Shown here piece after piece: positions 12,445-23,100 of a stretch of DNA of 64,000 nt. Position 1 is the stretch's first letter, and every line of letters starts with the position of its first letter. The translations under genes and the position numbers were made by a program. The stretch spans positions 10,941,501-11,005,500 of the forward strand of contig CATNEN010000003.1 in the NCBI GenBank assembly GCA_950097015.1. Direction: 5' to 3'. The stretch comes from Macrostomum hystrix (lineage: Eukaryota > Platyhelminthes > Macrostomidae). The notes beneath the pieces were generated by a model. The model saw nothing but the letters and a program-made list of their open reading frames with translations, was not told where the DNA came from and did not search any database.

Positions 12445-12858
12445 TTATTCTCTCCTACTCCATCTCCTTCTCTCCCTCTCCTTCCCTCCCTTACCTTCAC
12501 TCCTCTCTCATTCTCTTCCTCTCATTCTCTCCCTCTCATTCTCTCCCTCTCCTTCTCTCCCTCTCATTCTCTCCCCCTCCCCTTCTCTCCTCCTCCTTCT
12601 CTCCTCCTCCTTCTCTCCCTTTCCTTCTCTCCCCCTCTCCTTCTCTCCCTCTCCTTCTCTCCTCTCTCCTTCTCCCCTCCTCCTTCTCTCCCCTCTCCTT
12701 CTCTCCCCTCTCCTTCTCTCCCCTCTCCTTCTCCCCTCTCCTTCTCCCCTCTCCTTCTCCCCCTCTCCTTCTTCCCCTTTCCTTCTCTCCCTCTCGTTCT
12801 CTCTCTCCATCTCTCTCCCTCTCCTTCTCCCTCTCCTTCTCTCCCTTTCCTTATCTCT
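12445..12858. repeat. Polypyrimidine CTCCTTCTCTCC tract
   Basis: About 410 bp of C and T with rare A, a loose repeat of CTCCTTCTCTCC and CTCATTCTCTCC. Mirror symmetry is strong over long stretches. No gene is present; both overlapping open frames are low-complexity. Confidence 0.9.
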
Positions 12859-13544
12859 TCTCTTCATTGCCTGTATCCATTTTAGCGTCCTGGGTTCAAC
12901 CACTTTGTCAATAGTCAATGACTCAACTCAGTAATTTTCTATGGATTAGCCACCCACCAGCGAACAAACCGTCGCTGACACTCGCCAAAGCTTTGACACA
13001 GTGGCGGAATCATAAATCAAAAGAGGGGAGAAATATTGTCAGACAGACAGACAGACAGACACACCGGCATACACCAAGCACGCACATACTAGGGATTAAC
13101 AGAACGGATTAAGCACACTATATTCACGGATAAGCAAACGGATTTAAAGCTTTGCGGCATTGCATCATACTTACTGACACAATTGTGAAATCCTAGAGAG
13201 ATAGGCAGTCAGTCTGGGGTCGAAGCATTCCTGGCGAAGTCTACAAGATGCTCTCGCCAGATACGAAACATTTTTTTGTTTTTTTTCGGTTTGAAGAGGA
13301 CCCGCTTAGTTTGCATCGATTTGTCAGTGCGTGAGTGTGCGCCTTCCAGCTCCATTTCTGTGATCAAGCTTCTAGATAAAGGTCGGGTATATCGTTGTAC
13401 GGTCAATAAACACGTCAAATTTGGCTTAGAAAAACTTGCTTCTAGAAGATACGTACGAAGTATTGCGAGAAGCCACACATAGCTCGTTGAAAATATTATT
13501 GAGTATGAAATATTTCGAATAGTAGGACTGTAGGAATAGAGTAT
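12859..13544. other. Unique sequence with a short CAGA microsatellite
   Basis: Non-repetitive DNA apart from a (CAGA)n run near 13040-13062. The paired open frames near 13209-13482 on opposite strands show no domain. I see no gene. Confidence 0.4.
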
Positions 13545-13812
13545 GTTGCTGCGTACAGCTGTTCAGTCCATGGACTGGACTAGGGGGGGGTGCCTAACCC
13601 TGCTGGAAATTTACGGCACATAATTTGGTCACACTGGGCACACAGGTGTGTACATCTGCACTGGTTTTATCATATTCAAACATCAGTAGTTTGGCTCTCA
13701 ATGCCCCCAAGCTATCCAAATTAATGTGGTCTCGCCGCGGAATCGAACTCAGGGACCTTGGTGCGAGAAGCGAACGCGTTAGACCACTCAGCCACTCCGC
13801 TACAAGCTCCAT
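13545..13812 (-). mobile_element. tRNA-derived SINE (family B) beside a family A tail
   Basis: On the minus strand, 13812 to about 13730 forms a tRNA-Leu/Ser-like head: A box TAGCGGAGTGGCTGAGTGG and B box GAGTTCGATTCCGCGG. The body continues towards 13620 (CAGATGTACACACCTGTGTG). Adjacent at 13545-13580 is the tail of SINE family A (GCGTACAGCTGTTCAGTCC). Confidence 0.75.
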
Positions 13813-14149
13813 TGACTAATTTCAGTTAGGGCAACACGCTCTCATTGCTCAACCAGTTTAACAGTTTTCGTGACGTCTCAATTAACTCAATCGATGAGCG
13901 ACCATGATTGCGTCACATGGCTTTTCAGGGCCAGAGGGGCGGAAATATGAAGCAGACTATAGAGAGATTGAGGCGCAGGTAGACACGAAACCTAGCACCT
14001 GTCCACTCGCAGTCGCCTCTGAGACAGATTTCTAGACTCACCCCCTGTGGATTTCCACAGGCAATTTTTAAGGGGCTTTTCGAAAAAATTCATGGCAGCA
14101 ATGACTGTTGAAATCTTTGTTGAACAGCTGAGACAGAAATATTTTCAGT

Positions 14150-14445
14150 GTAAGAAATTTAAGAATTCTTGCGCGCTTGCCTCTCGCGCCAAGGTCCCTG
14201 AGTTCGATTCCGCGGCGAGGCCACATTCGTTTGTAACGCAGCCGCGTAGAGAAGGCTTGGTGGCTTGTCGTACAATTTACAGTCTTAAGAACCAACCTCC
14301 AAGGCACAGTGTGAGAGTGTACACTGCCTGACAATGAGAAAGTCAGGGCAGATGTACACACCTGTGTGAGTGTGTGCTCAGGAGTCAGCGAAATGAGCAG
14401 AATTGCATCTTCCCTGGCTGCGGGTCCTGTGTCACCAAATGATTA
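14150..14445 (+). mobile_element. tRNA-derived SINE (family B)
   Basis: This copy has CTCGCGCCAAGGTCCCTGAG and the B box GAGTTCGATTCCGCGGCGAG. A body follows with GGCTTGGTGGCTTGTCGT, CCAACCTCCAAGGCACAGTG and CAGGGCAGATGTACACACC, and a 3' part TCAGGAGTCAGCGAAATGAG. The A-box half is poorly preserved. It matches 15450-15770 over its full body. Confidence 0.8.
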
Positions 14446-14848
14446 ATAAAAAGAGGAAACAACAATGAGAAGTACAAAGATCAATAAAAGAAGCAGATAA
14501 AAGTACTTTAACCTTCTTCGAGCGTAGATTCCATATTATTATTACTTTAAGTTAAACGCTTGGTTCAGAATCTCAAAAGGCATTTTAATCATAGAAATTT
14601 TGGGTTGTTAATTAAAATTTTGACGACTTGAATCATTGTCTTCATTTGGTATTCTTATGAGCGTAAGAGAGCGTCCCCTTCTTATGAGAACTAAGAAGTA
14701 ATTAAGAACTAGAACTAATTAAGAATTTATTTTTTTAAGATCCTAAATTGTGAATTGAATCACAAATTACAATCCTAAACTTTCTAATCGTTTTGAATAA
14801 AAAAGTATTAACGATCGCAAAATATTTGCGGAGGCTGCAGGCAATGAC
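14446..14848. other. AT-rich unique sequence
   Basis: AT-rich DNA between SINE copies, with several loose repeats of AAGAACTAAGAAG near 14690. No gene is seen. Confidence 0.4.
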
Positions 14849-15045
14849 TCATGATTTGGTGACACTAGACCCGAAGCCAACGATGAGGCAATTCTGCCCA
14901 TTTCGCTGACTCCTGAGCACACACTTTCTGAGCACATACAACCTTGGAGGTTGGCCCTCAAGGGCGACCTCAAGGGCCGTCCCAGAATCGAGCTCAGGGA
15001 CCTTGGTGCGAGAGGCAAACGCGTTTGACCGTTCCGCCACTCTCC
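14849..15045 (-). mobile_element. tRNA-derived SINE (family B), internally shortened
   Basis: Read on the minus strand: AGAGTGGCGGAACGGTCAAA, then CTCGCACCAAGGTCCCTGAG, a B box GAGCTCGATTCTGGGACGG, GGCCAACCTCCAAGG, and the 3' part CAGGAGTCAGCGAAATGGGC. The CACACCTGTGTG section is missing relative to 15450-15770. Confidence 0.75.
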
Positions 15046-15449
15046 CAGAAGTATTTAGTTGCCCCAGTTCTTTAAACAAAATCCTAAATAGAAAATTCCA
15101 ACTCCTGTTATCTTGAACTAGAGTGAATTTAAAGAATCTTCGATGATATAATCTTAAACATTTCCACCCTCTTAACTAAGGTGTGCCACTTGCCTGACTT
15201 CCAGCATAGCAACTGCACCAACAGCAGCAGCGTCAACAACCGCGCAAAAAGAACTGGGTTTGAATGCTCGCTGAATGAATGATTTGACAGGTGCCACTTG
15301 GCAGTCAGTTGTGACGCAACACATCCAGTTGTGGCGACTCCAAGAAACGGATGCCCCATATATGATCAATCTACTGAGAAATTTTGAAAGCGGAAATAAA
15401 TAGGCATGTGCCTTTAGCTTATAATGAAGCATAACATTTCACACTGTGA

Positions 15450-15770
15450 ATTGTTGGGTTAGTGGCTGAGCAGTCTAACGCGTGTTGTCTCTCGCACCAA
15501 GGTCCCTGAGCTCGATTCCGCGGCGAGGCCACATCTGTTTGGGACGCAGCCGCGGAGAGAAGGCTTGGTGGCTCGTCGTGCAATTTTCGCCCTTCAAGGC
15601 CAACCTCCAAGGCACAGTGAGAGTGTACACTGCCTGACGATGAGAAAGTCAGGGCAGATGTACACACCTGTGTGAGCGTGTGCCTGCGTACAGTATCTGT
15701 GTGCGTGTGTGCTCAGGAGTCAGCGAAATGGGCAGAATTGCCTCCTCGCTGGCTGCGGGTCTACAATTCA
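15450..15770 (+). mobile_element. tRNA-derived SINE (family B), most complete copy
   Basis: The head carries an A box TTAGTGGCTGAGCAGTCTAA and a B box GAGCTCGATTCCGCGGCGAG. The body is as in the copy at 14150 with an extra TGCGTACAGTATCTGTGTGC, and the 3' part is TCAGGAGTCAGCGAAATGGG. It is a likely Pol III retroposon mobilised by a LINE; no obvious poly(A) tail or target duplication is visible. Confidence 0.8.
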
Positions 15771-15837
15771 GCACGAAAATTTATAGTGCTTTTTTCTATC
15801 GACAACACCTGCCCCGATTGCACCAGATGTGCAGTTT

Positions 15838-15930
15838 CTTGCTAATTGTTTCAGTGGAGTCGGGAATCGAACCCCCGACCTTCAAGTCGAGAGTCCGACG
15901 CTCTAACCACTACGCTACAAACCCCCGTGC
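15838..15930 (-). mobile_element. tRNA-like head of SINE family A
   Basis: On the minus strand the sequence reads GGGTTTGTAGCGTAGTGGTT (A box), AGAGCGTCGGACTC, GACTTGAAGGTCGG and a B box GGGTTCGATTCCCGACTCC. The D and T arms can be drawn, but the acceptor strands do not pair, so I call it a SINE head, not a working tRNA gene. The same head is found at 10454-10650 and 35305-35500. Confidence 0.7.
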
Positions 15931-16625
15931 TGATAACTAAGTTATAGTCCACATTATAGCTACACAATGTAGTATAGAGAAATAAAAAACACAATGACCC
16001 AGTAGAGTAACAAAAAACGGTGTTTCAATTTTTTTGCACCACAATAAAGGATCATAGTTGCACAACTTGAAATATGAAATAAACATATTTTATTGATTAA
16101 TCAAGGAAAGAGACGAAATGTAGTTTTAAAGAATAGTTACAACTAGTAGTACATTTAGTGACTAATTTTAGATATTTACAATAAATTTATTCGATTCTGA
16201 AGTAAATAAAATCTAAAAAAAGCAAACTATTATTACACGACTTAAACAAATGATAATATATTAGCGTAAATTAGATAAACATTGCGATAAAAACTACGGA
16301 ACGATTAATAATTGGTAGCAAGAAAGTCATGACCGACCGATTTAGAAAATCAAAGAAAAAAACAAAAAAAAATTTAATAAATAGACAAGCCATGGAATGC
16401 AGATAAAAACAGGATGTTTGACCGCGAAAAACACAACTAAAAGATTGTGCATTTTAGTATTGCACTTCACATAGTCTACTGACAAGTAGAACAAACAGGT
16501 TTTTGTTGTATTAAATAAAAAAGCCAGACTATTTTCACCTAAAAACTTCAAAATGAACTCTTTGCAACAATAAGTAAAATAATTGTCATGTATTGCGTTT
16601 AAATGGTGTTTTTTTAATGTAAAGA
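15931..16625. other. AT-rich intergenic sequence
   Basis: Very AT-rich, non-repetitive DNA 3' of the Mcr-like gene. No domain-bearing open frame or RNA gene was recognised. Confidence 0.4.
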
Positions 16626-16945
16626 ATGTCTAAGAAACCTTTTAAGGTAGCTTTCTAAGAAACAATTCTAGGAAGAATGTTTGACAATATTTAAGCCAAC
16701 TCTTCCCAAAAAATGTTTGCATGAGTATATTCCACGATTTTTTCATTTTCTTTGACCATGTTTAAGCATTTATATAACTTCTACGAGCTAACTTTCCATT
16801 TCTTTGCTTTTATTCACAAAATTATTTTTTTCTAAGAATAATATATACGAGGTTTTAGTAGATATACACCTTTCTAAGAAACAAATTTTTTCTTAGAAAC
16901 GTTTTCTAAGAACTATATTTTAAGTAGCTGATTCTAAGAAACATT
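16626..16945. promoter_or_regulatory. Cluster of TTCTAAGAA palindromes (STAT-like sites)
   Basis: The motif TTCTAAGAA or TTCTTAGAA (pattern TTCNNNGAA) occurs at about 16653, 16830, 16872, 16890, 16904 and 16932. A seventh, one-off version (GTCTAAGAA) lies near 16628. TTCNNNGAA is the consensus for STAT factors. The cluster sits 160-480 bp beyond the stop codon of the Mcr-like gene. It may instead be a decayed repeat; function is inferred only from the motif. Confidence 0.3.
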
Positions 16946-17109
16946 TTAAGTGACAATTTAAAAATAACATGTGCCCTGATTTATACTCCGAAGAAGTGAT
17001 TTTCCTTCTAAAAAAACTGGGTTAGACAAACACTGACTGTTCATATTTTTCTATGATTGATAATTGCACAATAATAACTATTGTTTAACAATCGCATTAA
17101 AGAGACGCT

Positions 17110-20100
17110 TCAATAGATACCAATTTTAGAATCAATCGATTTGACACCAACATTAATCAGCGTCAGCGCCAGCATCAGCAGCAGCATCGGCATGTAACAG
17201 GTTCTGTTAGCCAAGACTGACACGGCCGAGTTGAAATCCGGACAGTAGGGACACTGGAAGCTGCCGCAGACACTGCAGATGTGATTAGAGAACAGTGTCA
17301 TGCTGTCATATTTGGAGCTATTGTAAACGCTCGGCTCATAGTATTCGTAAACTTTGCACTTGTGATGAATAGTCTGGTTGGCTATGGGGTACCAGCGGTC
17401 CGCCCGGAACTGTACGCAAGTGTCCGAATCTGGAAGAATCCTGTCGAAGAAGAAGCTGACCTCCGCTGTTCTATAATTGTAGATTGCCCTGCGCAGCCCC
17501 GGCACTGAGTTGGAGTTGCGCAGCTCTCTCAGGTAATCATTCATCACTATGTAGCCTGTGGGCACCTGGAGGACGGAAGGGGAAATGGGATTTACAGGTG
17601 ATTAGTAGAGTTTAACTTTAACTTTTTCATTTGATATCATAATTTGATGCATAAAAATCAGACACTAGAGATCCCAGATCCCAAAATCAGACACTAGAGA
17701 TCCCAGATCCCAAAATCAGACACTAGAGATCCCAGATCCCAAAATCAGACACTAGAGATCCCAGATCCCAAAATCAGACACTAGAGATCCCAGATCCCAA
17801 AATCAGACACTAGAGATCCCAGATCCCAAAATCAGACACTAGAGATCCCAGATCCCAAAATCAGACACTAGAGATCCCAGATCCCAAAATCAGACACTAG
17901 AGATCCCAGATCCCAAAATCAGACACTAGAGATCCCAGATCCTCAAAATCAGCCACTAGAGATCCCAGATCCCAAAATCAGACACTAGAGATCCCAGATC
18001 CCAAAATCAGACACTTGAGATCCCAGATCCTCAAAATCAGATACGAGAGATTCCTGATCCCCAAGATCAGACACTAGATATCCCAGATCCCAAAATCAGA
18101 CACTTGAGATCCCAGATCCCCAAAATCAGACACTTGAGATCCCAGATCCCCAAAATCAGATACTATAGATCCCAGATCACCAAATCAGACACTAGAGATC
18201 CCAGATCCCAAAATCAGACACTAGAGATCCCAGATCCTCAAAATCAGCCACTAGAGATCCCAGATCCCCAAAATTAGACACTAGAGATCCCAGATCCCAA
18301 AAATTAGACACTAGAGATCCGAGATCCTCAAAATCAGACACAAGAGATCCCAGATCCCCAAAATCAGACACTAGAGATCCCAGATCCCAAAATCAGACAC
18401 TAGAGATCCCAGATCCCAAAATCAGACACTAGAGATCCCAGATCCCAAAATCAGACACTAGAGATCCCAGATCCCAAAATCAGACACTTGAGATCCCAGA
18501 TCCTCAAAATCAGATACGAGAGATTCCTGATCCCCAAGATCAGACACTAGATATCCCAGATCCCAAAATCAGACACTTGAGATCCCAGATCCCCAAAATC
18601 AGACACTTGAGAGCCCAGATCCCCAAAATCAGATACTATAGATCCCAGATCACCAAATCAGACACTATAGATCCCAGATCCCCAAAATCAGACACTAGAG
18701 ATCCCAGATCCTCAAAATCAGCCACTAGAGATCCCAGATCCCCAAAATTAGACACTAGAGATCCGAGATCCTCAAAATCAGACACAAGAGATCCCAGATC
18801 CCCAAAATCAGCCACTAGAGATCCCAGATCCTCAAAATCAGACACTAGAGATCCCAGATCCCCAAAATCAGCCACTAGAGATCCCAGATCCCCAAAATCA
18901 GACACGAGAGATCCCAGATCCTCAAAATCAGACACTAGAGATCCCAGATCCTCAAAATCAGACACTAGAGATTCCAGATCCTCAAAATCAGCCACTAGAG
19001 ATCCCAGATCCCCAAAATCAGACACTAGAGATCCCAGATCCTCAAAATCAGCCACTAGAGATCCCAGATCCTCAAAATCAGACACTAGAGATCCCAGATC
19101 ACCAAATCAGACACTAGAGATCCCAGATCCCCAAAATCAGACACTAGAGATCCCAGATCCCCAAAATCAGCCACTAGAGATCCCAGATCCCCAAAATTAG
19201 ACACTAGAGATCCCAGATCCCCAAAATCAGACACGAGAGATCCCAGATCCTCAAAATCAGACACTAGAGATCCCAGATCACCAAAATCAGCCACTAGAGA
19301 TCCCAGATCCCCAAAATCAGACACGAGAGATCCCAGATCCTCAAAATCAGACACTAGAGATCCCAGATCACCAAATCAGACACTAGAGATCCCAGATCCT
19401 CAAAATCAGACACTAGAGATCCCAGATCCTCAAAATCAGACACTAGAGATCCCAGATCCTCAAAATCAGACACTAGAGATCCCAGATCCTCAAAATCAGC
19501 CACTAGAGATCCCAGATCCCCAAAATCAGACACTAGAGATCCCAGATCCTCAAAATCAGCCACTAGAGATCCCAGATCCTCAAAATCAGACACTAGAGAT
19601 CCCAGATCACCAAATCAGACACTAGAGATCCCAGATCCCCAAAATCAGACACTAGAGATCCCAGATCCTCAAAATCAGCCACTAGAGATCCCAGATCCCC
19701 AAAATCAGACACTAGAGATCCCAGATCCCCAAAATCAGCCACTAGAGATCCCAGATCCCCAAAATTAGACACTAGAGATCCCAGATCCTCAAAATCAGAC
19801 ACGAGAGATCCGAGATCCTCAAAATCAGACACTAGAGATCCCAGATCCCCAAAATCAGACACTAGAGATCCCAGATCCCCAAAATCAGACACGAGAGATC
19901 CGAGATCCTCAAAATCAGACACAATTGTACTAATATCCTAAAAAGGGATTAGAGAATACGAGCTAGGCGGCAAACTTACCTTAATGTCGAGCACAGCCAT
20001 GCCGCTAGTCGGTGCCTTAGAGATCAGTCGCCACTTGGTACAGGCCCCGATGTACATTATAGAACTATTCCTACCGGAATACTCAGCTTGACAGTGTAAA

Positions 20101-23100
20101 TCAAAGGTGCGCAGATTAGGAAAAGATGAACAATCGGGATTAGTAGCGAAACAGGTGGGATCCTTGGGAGTTCGAAGCTGGTGCTGGCGCTCCACGTTGA
20201 CAGAGACGTCAAGCTGCAGCAGGGCAGCACCGCTGCCTTCGGCATTCATAATGATTTCACCCCAAACTCCCGCGGTTGGTATTGAGATGTAACTAGCCGT
20301 GCTAAAATTGTGCTGCCTAATTCTGACGGTCTCGTTAAAATCGGCCAAGGACGAAGGATCCATGTTGACGTCCATGACGTAGATTTCTCGATTCAAATCG
20401 CGACTTGCGACGTCACGAAGAATCTGAATATGAAATAAAACCAAATTAGATTTTGGAAGGAAAAATAAATTTAGGCGTCAATTCTCAATAGTTGCCTACT
20501 ATAAGTAGAATATTTCAAGTAGGTTTCGTAATTTAAAATGCTGATTTAGCAATTAACACACAATTTAGTCCCTCGAGCGCTTAAATTGCCCGACAAGACC
20601 CCCAAGCCTGTCAATCAACTGTCTACTTAAGCATTTTATCACCTTGAGTGCAAACAGGGTGTCCAGAGTGCTGCTAAATCCTCGATTCCAATTGCGCATA
20701 GAATTGAGCCATTTGGCAGTTGATGTGTAATTTGCAGTGACAGCTTGACCGCCAACCAATCGAATGACGGTCATGGCCAGAGCCGAGGTCATTGTGCCGT
20801 AGGCGTCGTTAGGAAATTCTTTTCTTGGATGAATTAAAAATGTGGAACCTTTCGTGGCCTCGATAAGCAAGTCTGGAATGGGCTGGTCTGCCCAGTACTG
20901 ATGGGACTGGAACCGGGCTCGCTTCTGCAACAGATTGAAGGCTTTGTTCCTGGAAAGGGAATCAGGGGACACTTTGAAAGTGATAGGAATATGACAGGGT
21001 GCGAGAGGCGAAGTCGTTTGACAGCTCTGCCACACATCCCTTGATATTAAATTCCATTTAATAAAGCGGGTATTTTTTATCTTAATGTAAGAACATTTCA
21101 TTAAGTAATTTGCATTTGCAATCGAGGAAAATTCAGGTGGGTAATTAGCCTTCTTGACCCTAGAAAACAGGTGGGTAATTAGCCTCATTTACCCTAAAAA
21201 ATCTGGCGGGTAATTAGTATCTTTACCCTAGATAATCAGGCAGGTAATTAGTATCTTTACCCTAGATAATCGGGCGGGCAATTCGTATCTTTACCTAGAT
21301 AATCGGGCGGGTAATTAGTATCTTTCACTCTAGATAATCGGGCGGGTAATTAGTATCTTTCACTCTAGATAATCGGGCGGGTAATTAGTATCTTTACCCT
21401 AGATAATCGGGCGGGTAATTAGTATCTTTACCCTAGATAATCGGGCTGGTAATTAGTATCTTTACACTAGATAATCCGGCGGGTAATTAGTATCTTTCAC
21501 TCTAGATAATCAGGCGGGTAATTAGTATCTTTCACTCTAGATAATCAGGCGGGTAATTTGTATCTTTAGACTAGATAATCGGGCGGGTAATTAGTATCTT
21601 TACACTAGATAATCCGGCGGGTAATTAGTATCTTTACCCTAGATAATCGGGCGGGTAATTAGTATCTTTACACTAGATAATCCGGCGGGTAATTAGTATC
21701 TTTACCCTAGATAATCGGGCGGGCAATTAGTTTACTTCACAAAAATGAGGCAGGTACCAAGCATCCACCAGCCGCAGACAAAGCCCACCTGTATTGATCG
21801 TTAGTAAAGCTGAGCGCGTAGGAGGCCATAGCCAATGAGAACACGTCGTCAATGCTGTCTAGCTGTTTTTTAAGAAACGAACAGGCTGACTCGGCTATGG
21901 ATGAGGCAGCGGTGCCGCTCTCCTTGGGTATGTTGCTGTGCCGCATGGCAATGACCACCAGAGCTGTGACTGGGACACGGCGAAGTGCTTCTCGAGCAGT
22001 TTCATTTGTAACTGATGCCGGTGGTTCGGGAAAAAATTTCCTGTCCCACCTGGCGCTGGTCTCGGCGAATGAGCCAACAAGAAGAGGATCAGCCGTGCTG
22101 TTCTCCTGCCTGTGGGGATAAATTAGGAAATTTGATTTTAATTCTTTAATTGAAGAGTCTTTCCAGTTAGCTTGAGGAAAGTAAATTAGGAATTTATAAG
22201 TTAGATAAGCTTTTGAAGGATCAGAGTGAGTTTGATAAGGTTTTGAAGGACCAGAGTGAGCTAGATAAGCTTTTGAAGGACCAGAGTGAGTTTGATAAGG
22301 TTTTGAAGGACCAGAGTGAGTCTGATAGGGTTTTGAAGGACCAGAGTGAGTCTGATAGGGTTTTGAAGGACCAGAGTGAGTTTGATAAGCTTTTGAAGGA
22401 CCAGAGTGAGTCTGATAGGGTTTTGAAGGACCAGAGTGAGTCTGATAGGGTTTTGAAGGACCAGAGTGAGTTTGATAAGCTTTTGAAGGACCAGAGTGAG
22501 TCTGATAGGGTTTTGAAGGACCAGAGTGAGTCTGATAGGGTTTTGAAGGACCAGAGTGAGTTTGATAAGCTTTTGAAGGACCAGAGTGAGTTTGATAAGG
22601 TTTTGAAGGACCAGAGTGAGTCTGATAGGGTTTTGAAGGACCAGAGTGAGTCTGATAGGGTTTTGAAGGACCAGAGTGAGTCTGATAGGGTTTTGAAGGA
22701 CAAGAGTGAGTCTGATAGGGTTTTGAAGGACCAGAGTGAGTTTGATAAGGTTTTGAAGGACCAGAGTGAGTTTGATAAGCTTTTGAAGGACCAGAGTGAG
22801 TTTGATAAGCTTTTGAAGGACCAGAGTGAGTTAGATAAGGTTTTGAAGGACCAGAGTGAGTAAGGCATGGTTTTGAAGGACCAGAGTGAGTGGGGCAGAG
22901 TGTTGAAGGACCATAGTGAGTGGGGCAGAGTGTTGAAGGACCAGAGTGAGTGGGGCAGTGTTGAAGGACCAGAGTGAGTGGGGCAGAGTGTTGAAGGACC
23001 ATAGTGAGTGGGGCAGAGTGTTGAAGGACCAGAGTGAGTGGGGCAGAGTGTTGAAGGACCATAGTGAGTGGGGCAGTGTTGAAGGACCAGAGTAAATGGG

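Noticed and set aside
15838..15930. Functional tRNA gene
   Set aside because: A and B boxes and a T arm are present, but the acceptor stem does not pair, and the same sequence recurs with a shared 3' body elsewhere, so it is a SINE head.
17655..19925. Possible CRISPR array (29-30-bp repeats)
   Set aside because: The units are directly head to tail with no spacers, and the region is in an intron of an animal gene.
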